From: Lachnoanaerobaculum orale
Lineage (GTDB): Bacteria; Bacillota; Clostridia; Lachnospirales; Lachnospiraceae
Reading direction: 5' to 3'
DNA length: 64,000 nucleotides
Assembly: GCF_003862485.1 (NCBI RefSeq)
Contig: NZ_RRCM01000002.1
Coordinates: 156,264 to 220,263 of the forward strand
Part shown: positions 35,378 through 44,605 of the stretch, one piece after another
Position numbering within the stretch: the stretch's first letter is position 1
Layout: each line of letters starts with the position of its first letter
Translations under genes and position numbers: made by a program
Notes under the pieces: generated by a model
Seen by the model: only the letters and a program-made list of their open reading frames with translations
The model's database searches: none
What the model was told of the DNA's origin: nothing

Positions 35378-36634
35378 TTATTGGTTGAAATCTGCATTCA
35401 GCCACTTTATAGCGTACTCGGCATAGAGTGCCGCACCTATATCAAGTGCATTCTCGTCAATATCAAAGCCTTCATTGTGAATTTGAATCAAGGTATTCGG
35501 CTTATCCTCATTGGATGTACCAAGATATGCATATGCTCCCGGTACTTCAAGTATAAACTCGGCAAAATTGTCACCGCCAAGTGATATAGGCCTTGTCTTT
35601 ATAGCCTCATCACCTAAGATATCTCTTACAACCTCTCTTACTTCTTCACTTGCCCTCTCGTCATTTATCAATGCTGATGTATAATCTGTCCAAATAACCT
35701 TAGCACTTCCGCCATAAATTTCCGCAATATTTTGTGCCGTCTTCGTTATCTTATCTCTTACATCCTGCCTTGTTTTGGCCGATGTGGTCCTTGTTGTACC
35801 CTCTATCACACCGCTGCCTGAAACTATATTGTAAGAAGTTCCGGAGTTCAATATTCCTATTCCTATTACTACAGGATCTATAGGAGATGTTGTCCTTGTA
35901 ACGAGTGCCTGAAGTGCCACCACCGTCTGTGCCGCAATATAGAGTGCGTCTATACCAAGCTGCGGTGTGGACACATGAGTAGCCTTGCCCTCTATCTCTA
36001 TTCTGAAATGGTCTACCGCAGCATTGTTTATAGCTGTTGTAACACCTACCTGACCGCATCTTAGATCCGGAGCCACATGGAGTCCGAATATTCTTTCAAC
36101 TCCTTTTACTTCACCGTTTTTTATCATCTCCTGTGCGCCTGCACCTATCTCTTCACCCGGCTGGAATATAAGCTTTACCGTGCCTGCAAACTTGTCTTTA
36201 TTGTTTGCAAGTACTATTGCCGCTCCCAGTAATGACGCGTTATGTAAATCATGTCCGCAGGCGTGCATAACGCCTTTATTCTCTGAACAATAAGTTCTGT
36301 CATCTCTTTCAAGTATAGGAAGCGCATCTATATCCGCTCTGAGTGCAACCACTCTGTCCTTGGCTTCTCTGGTACTGTTTTGATGACCCACATTACTTTC
36401 AGATTCGTCGGCTCCCGTATTTTTTGCAGGCTGCGTGGCCGCCTCTCCTCTTATAAAGCCTACCACTCCGGTTCCTGCGCTTCTGTAGTGCTCTATACCC
36501 AGCTTATCAAGCTCTTCTTCTATCCTTGTAGCTGTACGATACTCTTTCATACTCAGCTCAGGATGAAGATGAAAATCTCTTCTGAGTTCCACCAATTTTT
36601 CATGTATTTTCTTTACTTCATTTAATATATCCAT
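35378..36634 (-). CDS. M20-family amidohydrolase
   Basis: A 418-residue dinuclear-zinc amidohydrolase of the AmhX/HipO group, which removes acyl groups from amino acids or related compounds. Metal ligands are recognisable in MHACGHDLHNASLLG near 130 and in PGEEIGAGAQEMI near 168; VALRADIDALPI near 95 is the family start. A hydrophilic segment of about 30 residues near 65-93 (ATQPAKNTGADESESNVG) is inserted in a usually short loop. The substrate cannot be told. GAGGG precedes the ATG, and it has its own promoter. Confidence 0.9.
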   Translation of the reverse strand: MDILNEVKKIHEKLVELRRDFHLHPELSMKEYRTATRIEEELDKLGIEHYRSAGTGVVGFIRGEAATQPAKNTGADESESNVGHQNSTREAKDRVVALRADIDALPILERDDRTYCSENKGVMHACGHDLHNASLLGAAIVLANNKDKFAGTVKLIFQPGEEIGAGAQEMIKNGEVKGVERIFGLHVAPDLRCGQVGVTTAINNAAVDHFRIEIEGKATHVSTPQLGIDALYIAAQTVVALQALVTRTTSPIDPVVIGIGILNSGTSYNIVSGSGVIEGTTRTTSAKTRQDVRDKITKTAQNIAEIYGGSAKVIWTDYTSALINDERASEEVREVVRDILGDEAIKTRPISLGGDNFAEFILEVPGAYAYLGTSNEDKPNTLIQIHNEGFDIDENALDIGAALYAEYAIKWLNADFNQ

Positions 36635-36687
36635 AATGCCCTCTTTATTTTATCCTTTATTCCTACTCATTTAATAGGTTTTGTTTT

Positions 36688-36716
36688 ATAGTATCACTTT
36701 TAAAATTTCCGGTCAA
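36688..36716 (-). promoter_or_regulatory. Promoter of the M20 amidohydrolase gene
   Basis: TTGACC (36711-36716), 17-base spacer, TACTAT (36688-36693). Confidence 0.65.
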
Positions 36717-36737
36717 GATATAGACTGAAATTTTAAA

Positions 36738-36766
36738 GGCCGTACTCACAACCTGTGAATACAGCC
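36738..36766 (-). terminator. Terminator of the sortase gene
   Basis: GGCtGTAtTCACA pairs with TGTGAgTACgGCC on the minus strand, then TTTAAAATTT; the U run is moderate. Confidence 0.65.
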
Positions 36767-36777
36767 TCTATACATCT

Positions 36778-37539
36778 TTATTTAATTTTTGTAAGCTTTC
36801 CGCTCAGTACAAATCTTGCATCGTCAAATTCGTAGCTGCAAGTTGACAGTGTGAAAATCTTATCGCCATACTTAGGCTCTACATCCGATTTGAAAGCGGA
36901 TAAATTTTTCTGATTTTTTACCCAGTTATCAAACTCCTCACTGTCACTAAAGTCAAGCTGCCACGCGTCTTCCTCCACATTTGCCACATGACCTGCAAAA
37001 AAGTCAATCCGATAAACCGCATCTTCAGTTATCAGATAACCTTCCTTGTGGCTGTCAAAGAAATCCTGCTTCTTATATCCTTTAAGCGCCGCAAACATAC
37101 TTCCGTTCTTCATATGATGACCGTATATTATATTATGGACATCACTCAGATCGATGGGATTTCTTGTATCCAAAAATATCGCACCTGCCGGATTCTCGGT
37201 TCTGTCCACCATATGGTCAAGGTAGTATTCATTGTCTGTAGTATGTACTATCGGATAGTTTATCTTGGTATCAGGCAAATATATCCAACCCATGACATCA
37301 CTGTTTACTTCTTTCAAGCCCTTAAAGTCCACATCAGGATACGGCTTTTCTTCAGCCGCAGTCTCTTCTTGTAATGCACTTGTCGTGGCGGTTGTCTGCT
37401 CTATAGTATACTTATCAATTTCTTTGTAGGTATCCACACCTTTTTTATATTCACTCTGTATTTTTATTATATTGAATGCGGCATACAATGCTATTGCCAA
37501 AAATACAAAGCAAAGTACTGTTCGTATCTTATCTCTCAA
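36778..37539 (-). CDS. srtB: Class B sortase
   Basis: A 253-residue membrane-anchored cysteine transpeptidase that attaches secreted proteins to peptidoglycan. Residues 7-27 are the anchor helix. The class B fold is shown by INYPIVHTTDNEYYLDH, IIYGHHMKNGSMF (catalytic His 141-142) and TLSTCSYEFDDARFVL (Cys 234, Arg 242). No substrate gene is adjacent; the large surface protein at 54-63 kb, with a VPKTQ end, is a possible client. It has its own promoter and terminator. Confidence 0.93.
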   Translation of the reverse strand: MRDKIRTVLCFVFLAIALYAAFNIIKIQSEYKKGVDTYKEIDKYTIEQTTATTSALQEETAAEEKPYPDVDFKGLKEVNSDVMGWIYLPDTKINYPIVHTTDNEYYLDHMVDRTENPAGAIFLDTRNPIDLSDVHNIIYGHHMKNGSMFAALKGYKKQDFFDSHKEGYLITEDAVYRIDFFAGHVANVEEDAWQLDFSDSEEFDNWVKNQKNLSAFKSDVEPKYGDKIFTLSTCSYEFDDARFVLSGKLTKIK

Positions 37540-37642
37540 GTTTTTCTCCTGTCTATAATACTTACAATCCCGGCTTCAGTCCGCTTACAATACTGCCAAA
37601 CAAACTTTAATCTGAAACCTTTAGTATCACAAATTTTTATAA

Positions 37643-37670
37643 AGTATATCACAGATGCAAAAACTATCAA
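37643..37670 (-). promoter_or_regulatory. Promoter of the sortase gene
   Basis: TTGATA (37665-37670), 16-base spacer, TATACT (37643-37648). It lies within 35 bases of the end of the Tad operon, where I see no terminator. Confidence 0.65.
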
Positions 37671-37676
37671 GTATAT

Positions 37677-38819
37677 TTACATTTCCAACCTGTAACTCAT
37701 ACCGCAGATATTGACGATATCTCCATTATTCATTTCTATATTCTCTTCATTTTCAAGCTTCTTACCGTTTATATATGTTCCGTTTCTTGAGTTTAGGTCT
37801 ACGGCATAGAGTAAACCTTTCTTTTCAAAGAATTTCAGATGTATCCTGCTCACCCCCTCCACATCCAGTACATAGTCACATATTCTGTCCTGCTTACCTA
37901 TAATAAAAGGCAGATAAGAAATCTCTATATCTTCCTTGCCGTTAATACTTTTTAATACTCTGCCTGAACTGTTTAACTTTATATCTGTTAAAAGTACCGT
38001 ATTTGAAATCTCCTCGTTACCCACTTCAAATACGCTCTTTTCTTCATTCAAACAGGCGGCGCGTACACCGGGTTCATACCCGTCAAATACTTTTTCCAAA
38101 AACTCCTCTTCCTCGGTTTGTTCTTTTATCTTATTTCCTTTAAAAATACCTCCGAAAATATTGAACTGCTTTTTCTTTTTGTCGCGACATTCTATAGGAT
38201 TTTCCATCTCGGTTTCACAGTCAACCACAGGTTCATATCTCTTTACCTCTTTTTGTACACTTCTATCCAACAATTCTTCCAAATCATTTATAACAAAATC
38301 CTTTTTCTGACATTCCTTTAACATTCCGTATACAGTTATCAGGCAATCTTTGTCCTCTTTATTGATATTATCCAATATACTTTCCAAAAGCAATTTCATT
38401 TCTTCCTTATTGTTCTCGCTTCTTGGAATATATAAAAATGAATATCTTTTCAGATTCAAATCTGTAAATATATATTCAGGATCAAGTACCACCGAAGAGG
38501 CTTCCAATAAAAACTCTTCCAATGCCTTTGTGGCGGATATTATATCAATGATAAAATCCTTTATCTCATCCGTATTCATAGTCCTTACTTCAAGCACTCT
38601 TGAAAGAGGTTGAAGTGAACTTATGTCATAGCTAAGTTGTAGTCTTGCGTCTACTCTCTTTAATGTCGGCTTTAAAAAACCTTTAATCTCATTATGCTCT
38701 ATCATACCGAGCTCAAATGCGTATTTACTTTTCAGCTCAATCAAAAACTTTTCTTCCGGTTCAAATATAAGCCGGTTACTCTTTAGGTTCCTTAGATAAT
38801 TGACCTTTAAGTCTTTCAT
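37677..38819 (-). CDS. DUF6382 and FHA-domain protein of the Tad cluster
   Basis: A 380-residue protein. Residues about 1-175 form the DUF6382 region typical of clostridial Tad clusters (YLRNLKSNRLIFEP ... LSRVLEVRTMNTDEI). A charged linker follows, and residues about 300-380 are an FHA domain with FIIGKQDRICDYVLDVEGVS, RIHLKF and LNSRNGTYINGKKL, the phosphothreonine-binding core. It probably reads a Ser/Thr kinase signal to control the pilus; no kinase is in the window. The start overlaps the preceding TadE-like gene by about 44 bases. Confidence 0.87.
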   Translation of the reverse strand: MKDLKVNYLRNLKSNRLIFEPEEKFLIELKSKYAFELGMIEHNEIKGFLKPTLKRVDARLQLSYDISSLQPLSRVLEVRTMNTDEIKDFIIDIISATKALEEFLLEASSVVLDPEYIFTDLNLKRYSFLYIPRSENNKEEMKLLLESILDNINKEDKDCLITVYGMLKECQKKDFVINDLEELLDRSVQKEVKRYEPVVDCETEMENPIECRDKKKKQFNIFGGIFKGNKIKEQTEEEEFLEKVFDGYEPGVRAACLNEEKSVFEVGNEEISNTVLLTDIKLNSSGRVLKSINGKEDIEISYLPFIIGKQDRICDYVLDVEGVSRIHLKFFEKKGLLYAVDLNSRNGTYINGKKLENEENIEMNNGDIVNICGMSYRLEM

Positions 38820-39165
38820 ATATCCCCTCCAATGCGGTAGTGGCCCTTATATATCCTTCAGGATTATATATGCTCACCCTCATACTTTTCTCACCCGACT
38901 CTGCGTCAATAAAAAATTTCTTTTCCTCTATCCTTACAGCTTCCTTTTCTTTTAAGTTTATCAAACTCTTAAGTCTCTCTTTGTCATAACCCATATCTTT
39001 CTCATCATGTGAGAGTCTTTCCAAAAGCAGGTGCAATTCCACATTGTCTACAACCTGATTATGCTTGTCTATGCCGTATCCGATTATAAAGGCTATACCC
39101 AAAAATACGAAAAATATAATATAGGTCATCTCTATTGTAAAACTTCCTCTAAGACTTTCTTTCAT
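38776..39165 (-). CDS. TadE-like minor pilin
   Basis: A 129-residue protein with the prepilin-like start KESLRGSFTIEMTYIIFFVFLGIAF: a short basic leader, then G-S-F-T-I-E and a hydrophobic helix, like TadE/TadF pseudopilins whose G-x5-E processing site is cut by the prepilin peptidase. The rest is a charged extracytoplasmic part. I start at 39165 because this ATG overlaps the stop of the preceding gene (ATGA), a coupling signal; the frame extends further up without support. Confidence 0.78.
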   Translation of the reverse strand: MKESLRGSFTIEMTYIIFFVFLGIAFIIGYGIDKHNQVVDNVELHLLLERLSHDEKDMGYDKERLKSLINLKEKEAVRIEEKKFFIDAESGEKSMRVSIYNPEGYIRATTALEGIYERLKGQLSKEPKE

Positions 39166-39611
39166 ACACAAAACCACAGGATACAATTTGCCGCGGTTAT
39201 AAACGGAAGCATTGCCACCCTTATACCCTTTATCCTTCTTCTTTTCATCATACAGTACATACAAAGAATAAGCGCATATATAGAAACTATGAACACTGAG
39301 ATAAAAAACAATAATAAATTTTTCTTTAACCCCAATATGGCTCCGCTTCCTATAAAGACAAATGCATCTCCCTCGCCTAAAATATTTACTTTACCAAGCG
39401 GCAACAGTATCGCTCCGCTTAAAATACCTAAAATCACAGATTTGTAATCTATACTTATGCCGAAAGCGGCTTTATAAATCATAAGTATTACTATGGCCAG
39501 ATAGAATATAACTATACCGACCGTATATATTTCTTTTTTCCTGATATCCTGAAAGCAAAATATTATAAGTGCCGTTATCAAAATTATTCTTTCCGCAAAC
39601 AAAATATTCAA
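39162..39611 (-). CDS. Second A24 prepilin peptidase of the Tad cluster
   Basis: A 149-residue membrane protein starting at a TTG at 39611 with GGAGGTGG three bases upstream. The two aspartates of A24 peptidases are present: FQDIRKKEI near residue 22 and GEGDAF near 84 (G-x-G-D). About five hydrophobic segments fit TadV/CpaA. A second, more usual peptidase gene lies in the same cluster at 45859, so this one may process the TadE-type proteins encoded on both sides. It overlaps both neighbours by a few bases. Confidence 0.78.
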   Translation of the reverse strand: MNILFAERIILITALIIFCFQDIRKKEIYTVGIVIFYLAIVILMIYKAAFGISIDYKSVILGILSGAILLPLGKVNILGEGDAFVFIGSGAILGLKKNLLLFFISVFIVSIYALILCMYCMMKRRRIKGIRVAMLPFITAANCILWFCV

Positions 39612-40522
39612 TGACCACCTCCACAGTATGAACAGGCTCCCAGATGCTCCACATCCGACAACTTTACTCTCTGAACATATGCCGTTATCGCACTGCAATG
39701 CGGATCCGAGTGATACCTTGTACCTGAAGGCATAATATAGACCGTTCCGCATGCTCTGTTGCCGCATCTCTCACACGGATGGTACTTACCTCCGTTTTCA
39801 TTTCTCAGACTGTCTATATCTGAAAGCGGTACGGGTCTTAAGTCATTGTAGAGATAGTGGCACCTCGGATTTAGGTGATACCTTGTGGGATTTTTACCTA
39901 TATACACATACTTTTCATCAGCGGTATTTTCACTTCCGCCCTTGCCGCCGTCAGCTCCTATCCACGCTCTTCTTGTAGCTACCACACTCCTGGATATACC
40001 GTTTTTTCCGAATATCCCTATAGGCAGTGAATATTTATAATCAATGCGTATACATACAGTCTCACCGTCAGCCATACAGGATGAAAACAGTCCGTTTATA
40101 TTTCTCATATTCTTATCCGCAATCTCAGTATTTATCTTTGATACCGCAAATGCGCCTATAGCACCTCCCGATATCACTCCCTTTATACCCTCCATTGCAC
40201 TGCTGTCATAGTTTTCGCCGTTTTCCTCTCTTTTACCTGTACTCAGTCTGTTATAGGTATAGGCATACTGACAGGTATCCTTACATACGGCTTCTGCAAT
40301 CCCCATGACTTTTCTGTCGGTGTTCATCATATCAAAAGGCATTAAAAGTATTGCCATGGCTATTATAAAAAGACTGAAACACAGGGCGGCTTCAACACTG
40401 AGAGAGGCTTTGTGCGTCCTCTTATACCTGCATGCTTGGAGAGCTTTCATTCTTTTGATTTTTAATTTTTTAATTTCTTTGGTATAAATTTCTTTGTTTT
40501 CAAAATCACTATAAGAGGACAT
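39608..40522 (-). CDS. TadE-like protein with two YH-x-C / C-x-x-C motifs
   Basis: A 304-residue protein. Residues about 39-68 form a pilin-like hydrophobic helix after SLSVEAALCFSLFIIAMAIL. The extracellular part carries near 105-125 a glycine-rich helix, and then two related motif units: TRYHLNPRCHYL followed by YHPCERCGNRAC (about 212-258), and TRYHSDPHCSAI followed by LGACSYCGGGH (about 267-303). Such Y-H-x-x-x-C ... C-x-x-C units look like zinc or other metal sites, or disulfides. Tad-like pilins usually lack them. GGGAGG precedes the ATG. Confidence 0.75.
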   Translation of the reverse strand: MSSYSDFENKEIYTKEIKKLKIKRMKALQACRYKRTHKASLSVEAALCFSLFIIAMAILLMPFDMMNTDRKVMGIAEAVCKDTCQYAYTYNRLSTGKREENGENYDSSAMEGIKGVISGGAIGAFAVSKINTEIADKNMRNINGLFSSCMADGETVCIRIDYKYSLPIGIFGKNGISRSVVATRRAWIGADGGKGGSENTADEKYVYIGKNPTRYHLNPRCHYLYNDLRPVPLSDIDSLRNENGGKYHPCERCGNRACGTVYIMPSGTRYHSDPHCSAITAYVQRVKLSDVEHLGACSYCGGGH

Positions 40523-40535
40523 ACAAAACCTCCCT

Positions 40536-42443
40536 TCAATATATTTTTTCCACCCTTACTTCCATACTGTAGCCCGAGCTTAGACCGCTAAATTCCTTTG
40601 AAAATAATGATATTTCACTGAAAAGCCTTTTCGCGCCGCAGGATATATTTGCATCTACGCCGTATACCATATCCTTTATAAGAAAATCTTTTTGATTGAC
40701 TCCTATATCAAGCTGCATTATATCCATCATCCTGAAATTTCTCTTTACAGGATCTTCGATATATAGAAGCATCTTAAGATAACCCTCATAGCTTATACCT
40801 CTCTTAAAGTCGGCACTGTTTCCGAGGTCTTTACTGCTCAATATATCAAATATGGAATCAAGGTCGGTGTGCCAGTCTTCACCGCTCTTTATTATGGGTA
40901 CCTTACCTCCGGACAACAGACCCTTTATATCTATTGCGGACTCCACCAGTGCCCACACGGCTATTATAAGGAACTTTACAATAAAGGTTATCTGCGGCAG
41001 ACAGAGTGCACCGCTTATAGCCGCCGCCAGCTGTGTGGCAAGTTGCACCTTATCCTGATCTCTTATTATATGCATATAATTGAGTCCTTCTCTGATTGCA
41101 AGCAACTTAAGCACCGCACTTTCAAGATTTGCCCTGTCACTACCGGCACCGTTTAATATATACTCAAGCTCATAAGAAAGCGGCGTATTTATATCATCTG
41201 TAAAATCTGCAAAGTACTTACCCATATACTCATCTATCAAAAGTCTCTCAGCAAGATTTCTGCCTGTGTATCCGCCTGTAATCGCATTTGACGGCAGACT
41301 GAGTGTATTTATACTCTTAGTGGAAACCGTCCTGTTTGAAGGAATAACCAGTGAAAATACGCCTTCTGAAATCATCTCCTTTAGCTGCTTTAACTTATCT
41401 TCCTTATCCTCATCAGCTATACCATGCTTGCAGCTTAATTTCATTTCACCGAGTGAATATACATCATCACTTACTCTGCTCCAGCCGTCACTGATTTCGC
41501 TGCTGTAATCGCCCTCATCATCTTCACTTGCCTCATCAAGTGTACTTTGCAGACTGTCTATATCAGATTCAAGATTATCAAGTTCCGCTATCATACTTTC
41601 ACTTTGTAAGGACAGCGCCTCTACCTCAAGTCTTCTTTCACTGTCTTTGTCCACATAGTCTTTAAACTTTTCTATTTCACCCTCTATATATGCCTTATTG
41701 CTCTCCGAGAGTTTATCAAGGTTTGATGCGTTTTTAGCTTCTATCTCTCTTAACTTTGCCGACATCTTATCGGCTTTCTTCTCATATTTTTTTACAAGCT
41801 CAGGAACCTTCTTTAACTTCTTTTTCAGATTGTCGCTTAATCTTTTTAACTCACCAAGATTCTTATTATCAAGTGACTCCTTCATCTTAAGCTTTATCTT
41901 TTCCTGTGCATCAATATTTTCAGAAAGCCGCTTCAATGCCTTTTCCACATCTATAGCTTCTCTTGAACTGAGTCCGTAGTCCGAGGTAATCTTTTCCATG
42001 CTCTTTGCGTCCTCAATATCCTTCCACAATTTATCCGGAGACCCGTCAAATACGGATTCAAAAGTGCCAAGCTTCATATAGTCAATGATTTCCTGCTCAA
42101 GATACATTCCGCCTTTGTCATTTAAAGAGATTTTCTTATTCAGGCTTACCACAGGGTTTTGAATCCTGTACATTCCGCAATTTCTCACATAGGGCTTCAT
42201 ATACTCACACATCAAATCACCGATATTCTCATCGTTCTCACTTTCAAAGGCGAATATCCTGTAATTATCCCACATCGCCCTGTGGTATCTGCTAAACAGC
42301 GAATCTATTGCCGAATCTCCTGCTGTTTGTAAATAAAGTCTGGCACTTGAAGTTCTGGCGGATTCCAAAAGTGCACATATAAGTGCGGCAATACAGACAA
42401 ATATCAAGGCTATAAAGACGGTAACGGAACCTCTTTTTTTCAA
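40536..42443 (-). CDS. DUF5702 Tad-cluster surface protein with coiled coil
   Basis: A 635-residue TadG-like protein. It starts at a TTG overlapping the stop of the pilin gene (TTGA), with the N-terminal helix GSVTVFIALIFVCIAALICA of DUF5702 proteins. Residues about 150-285 are a long charged coiled coil (IDAQEKIKLKMKESLDNK ... ESMIAELDNLESDIDSL). A second hydrophobic stretch lies near 488-520. Likely an extracellular or periplasm-like pilus-assembly scaffold; no enzymatic motif is seen. Confidence 0.8.
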   Translation of the reverse strand: MKKRGSVTVFIALIFVCIAALICALLESARTSSARLYLQTAGDSAIDSLFSRYHRAMWDNYRIFAFESENDENIGDLMCEYMKPYVRNCGMYRIQNPVVSLNKKISLNDKGGMYLEQEIIDYMKLGTFESVFDGSPDKLWKDIEDAKSMEKITSDYGLSSREAIDVEKALKRLSENIDAQEKIKLKMKESLDNKNLGELKRLSDNLKKKLKKVPELVKKYEKKADKMSAKLREIEAKNASNLDKLSESNKAYIEGEIEKFKDYVDKDSERRLEVEALSLQSESMIAELDNLESDIDSLQSTLDEASEDDEGDYSSEISDGWSRVSDDVYSLGEMKLSCKHGIADEDKEDKLKQLKEMISEGVFSLVIPSNRTVSTKSINTLSLPSNAITGGYTGRNLAERLLIDEYMGKYFADFTDDINTPLSYELEYILNGAGSDRANLESAVLKLLAIREGLNYMHIIRDQDKVQLATQLAAAISGALCLPQITFIVKFLIIAVWALVESAIDIKGLLSGGKVPIIKSGEDWHTDLDSIFDILSSKDLGNSADFKRGISYEGYLKMLLYIEDPVKRNFRMMDIMQLDIGVNQKDFLIKDMVYGVDANISCGAKRLFSEISLFSKEFSGLSSGYSMEVRVEKIY

Positions 42444-42616
42444 GTATATACCTCTTTTGACTTCTTATTGATTTCCTTGAAAATATTGTTTAGAAGCTTA
42501 CCTATATTGCCTTTGAATATAAGTACCAAGCCGATAAGTACCACAAGCACAAGTACTATCTCTATAACTCCTACTCCGTCCTCGTTTTCAAAAAACTCCT
42601 TCCAAAATTCCGACAT
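42440..42616 (-). CDS. flp: Flp-type IVb pilin
   Basis: The main pilin candidate: 58 residues from the ATG at 42616 with GGAGGGAG upstream. After a short charged leader, DGVGVIEIVLVLVVLIGLVLIF shows the G-V-I-E-x-V-L motif and single helix of Flp1-family pilins, where the prepilin peptidase cuts before the hydrophobic core. The frame runs up to 42661, but the extra residues are not pilin-like. Small size and position after tadC fit. Confidence 0.88.
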   Translation of the reverse strand: MSEFWKEFFENEDGVGVIEIVLVLVVLIGLVLIFKGNIGKLLNNIFKEINKKSKEVYT

Positions 42617-42657
42617 ACTCCCTCCTTTTTTTACTTTTCCACATTCCGAGCATTTTC

Positions 42658-43875
42658 TCAATAGAATATCAACAATGCCGGAACAATTATCATCATCATC
42701 ACTATAAGTAACATCATAAAAAGCGGTAAGAGTAACTTGGTATTCAGCTCTTCGCCCTCTCTTTTGGCAAGGTTTAACCTTTCCTCCCAGGCACTCTGTG
42801 ACTCCATACCAAGTAAAGTGCTTAATGTAGATATTCCACTTTTTCTGTTTTGCTCAAGCAGTGATGCAAGCTTCATGTACTGCCTCAAAAGACAGCTTCT
42901 GCCAAACTCCTTGTACACAACATTTTCCGGTGTACCTGTTTTCAGCCTTGCAAGTGACTTTGCCATCTCTTCATATGCATACCTTTTTTCCTTGTTCTCA
43001 CTCTCATAATCCTTCACTATCCCTTCCCATGACTGTCTGACTGAAAGACCTGCACCTATAAATACAATAAGTTTTGATACTATATCCGGATAGTCTTTTA
43101 ACAATTCTCTCTTTTTCTTTTCAAGCTTTTGCCTGTCATTATTCTTTTCTCTAAGATACAAAAGTATTGCTACAATTATCCCCATTATCCAAATAAGGTG
43201 AAAATTCATACCGTCTTCAAGGTGATATACCAATTTCTTTCCTTCAAAGCTTTCGGGAAGGTAAAATCCCGACTCACCTGCACTTTTTTTATCTGCGACC
43301 GATATGTAGTCCTTAAATCTTTTTATAAGACTTTCATCCGCCGACATAGGCTTAGGCATTACCCTTGCCGGTATAACATAGCTTTCTTCGTAACTTTCAT
43401 AGCTGAGAGTAACGCCGATATCTATATCCACGCTCTCACTAAGGTTCTCATTGTCCACCTTTCCCTGTATATCAATGATATCACCGTCTCCAAAATCCCA
43501 CTTTACACCAAGTCCCAAATCACTTAACTCGCTTACAGGATTCAAGTCTGTAGTAATATCTTGCAGTGAAGTATTCTCTCCCGGAAGTATATTGAGTATT
43601 TCATCCATACCCTTTTTCATGGCTTCCTTTACTTCCTCATTTGAATAAACACGCTTTGATACAGGTATTTCTATCTTTTGTGAACCTTCAAGTAAACCTT
43701 CCACCTCTATTTTTACTTCGGTATCATCCTCGTCCACATATGGTCTTTCTATATAATTGGATGCCTTAGAGTTATTCAAAAATGTTGAACATAAAATAAA
43801 CAAAATAAAACCCGCTGCGACTATGAGCCAATACTTCAATTTATCAGAAAAGATTTGTTTTAGATATTTTTTCAT
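42658..43875 (-). CDS. tadC: TadC-like membrane platform protein with added external domain
   Basis: A 405-residue inner-membrane protein of the GspF/TadC type. The C-terminal half is the usual platform: membrane helix near 227-243, then RELLKDYPDIVSKLIVFIGAGLSVRQSWEGI and paired helices at the end (LLPLFMMLLIVMMMIIVPALLI). Residues about 35-220, between two membrane helices, form an additional extracytoplasmic domain with no recognised family. GAGGTG precedes the ATG, three bases after tadB. Confidence 0.85.
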   Translation of the reverse strand: MKKYLKQIFSDKLKYWLIVAAGFILFILCSTFLNNSKASNYIERPYVDEDDTEVKIEVEGLLEGSQKIEIPVSKRVYSNEEVKEAMKKGMDEILNILPGENTSLQDITTDLNPVSELSDLGLGVKWDFGDGDIIDIQGKVDNENLSESVDIDIGVTLSYESYEESYVIPARVMPKPMSADESLIKRFKDYISVADKKSAGESGFYLPESFEGKKLVYHLEDGMNFHLIWIMGIIVAILLYLREKNNDRQKLEKKKRELLKDYPDIVSKLIVFIGAGLSVRQSWEGIVKDYESENKEKRYAYEEMAKSLARLKTGTPENVVYKEFGRSCLLRQYMKLASLLEQNRKSGISTLSTLLGMESQSAWEERLNLAKREGEELNTKLLLPLFMMLLIVMMMIIVPALLIFY

Positions 43876-43878
43876 CCG

Positions 43879-44577
43879 CTACACCTCTATATTTAAAAGT
43901 CTTTTTGATATATAGATTGCAAGCAGATATACTGCCAATCCGAAACTCATACATACTCTTCCGATTATTGTCGTGTACATGATATTAAAAAATCCCGGTG
44001 AGCTGAGATCAATATATAATACGATAAGTAGCGGAAATATATTCATCACCTTCTGTTCAAATCTTTTTGCGGCGGTCATAGTTATTATCTCTTCTTTTAT
44101 CCTTACCTTATCGCCTATCACACCTACAGTATGAGCAATGATACTTTCAAGTTCTCCTCCGCTTCTTTTTGCGATTCTAAGTACCTTTGCAAAACTTCTT
44201 ATATCCTCACAACGGCTTCTGTAAGCCAAATCATCAAAGGCTCTCTCCACGCTTATATTCATATATATAAGCTGACATATATATTCAAACTCCTTTATAA
44301 TAAGGTTGTCCTTCTCATATAAAAGCCTAAGCTCCACCAATGATTCTTTTACTGAATTTTCAAGTGAATATCCTGCATTTAACAGTGACGAGAGTATCAT
44401 TATCGCCTCTTTAAACTCGGTCAAAAGTCTTCTTTTCCTTGCTGCAATCAACTCTTTTTTCTTTATTTTGGGATATAAAAAGCAAAAAGGCAGCAGCACC
44501 AAAAACATTATTATACTTTTATAAAATATATAAGAAATTAAACTCAACATTAAAGCCGCGTAGAAGCTGTACTTCAT
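43879..44577 (-). CDS. tadB: TadB-like membrane platform protein
   Basis: Partner of TadC, about 232 residues, with two N-terminal membrane helices, the GspF-type core FKEAIMILSSLLNAGYSLENSVKE and RIAKRSGGELESII, and terminal helices. The start is uncertain. The ATG at 44577 is the first one not overlapping tadA, but the frame is open to 44766 and the residues just upstream (DYDSYSFTFAEW) resemble the start region of related TadB proteins. A start inside tadA at 44688 or 44694 is therefore possible. Confidence 0.82.
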   Translation of the reverse strand: MKYSFYAALMLSLISYIFYKSIIMFLVLLPFCFLYPKIKKKELIAARKRRLLTEFKEAIMILSSLLNAGYSLENSVKESLVELRLLYEKDNLIIKEFEYICQLIYMNISVERAFDDLAYRSRCEDIRSFAKVLRIAKRSGGELESIIAHTVGVIGDKVRIKEEIITMTAAKRFEQKVMNIFPLLIVLYIDLSSPGFFNIMYTTIIGRVCMSFGLAVYLLAIYISKRLLNIEV

Positions 44578-44605
44578 CCATTCCGCAAATGTGAAACTGT
44601 AGCTG

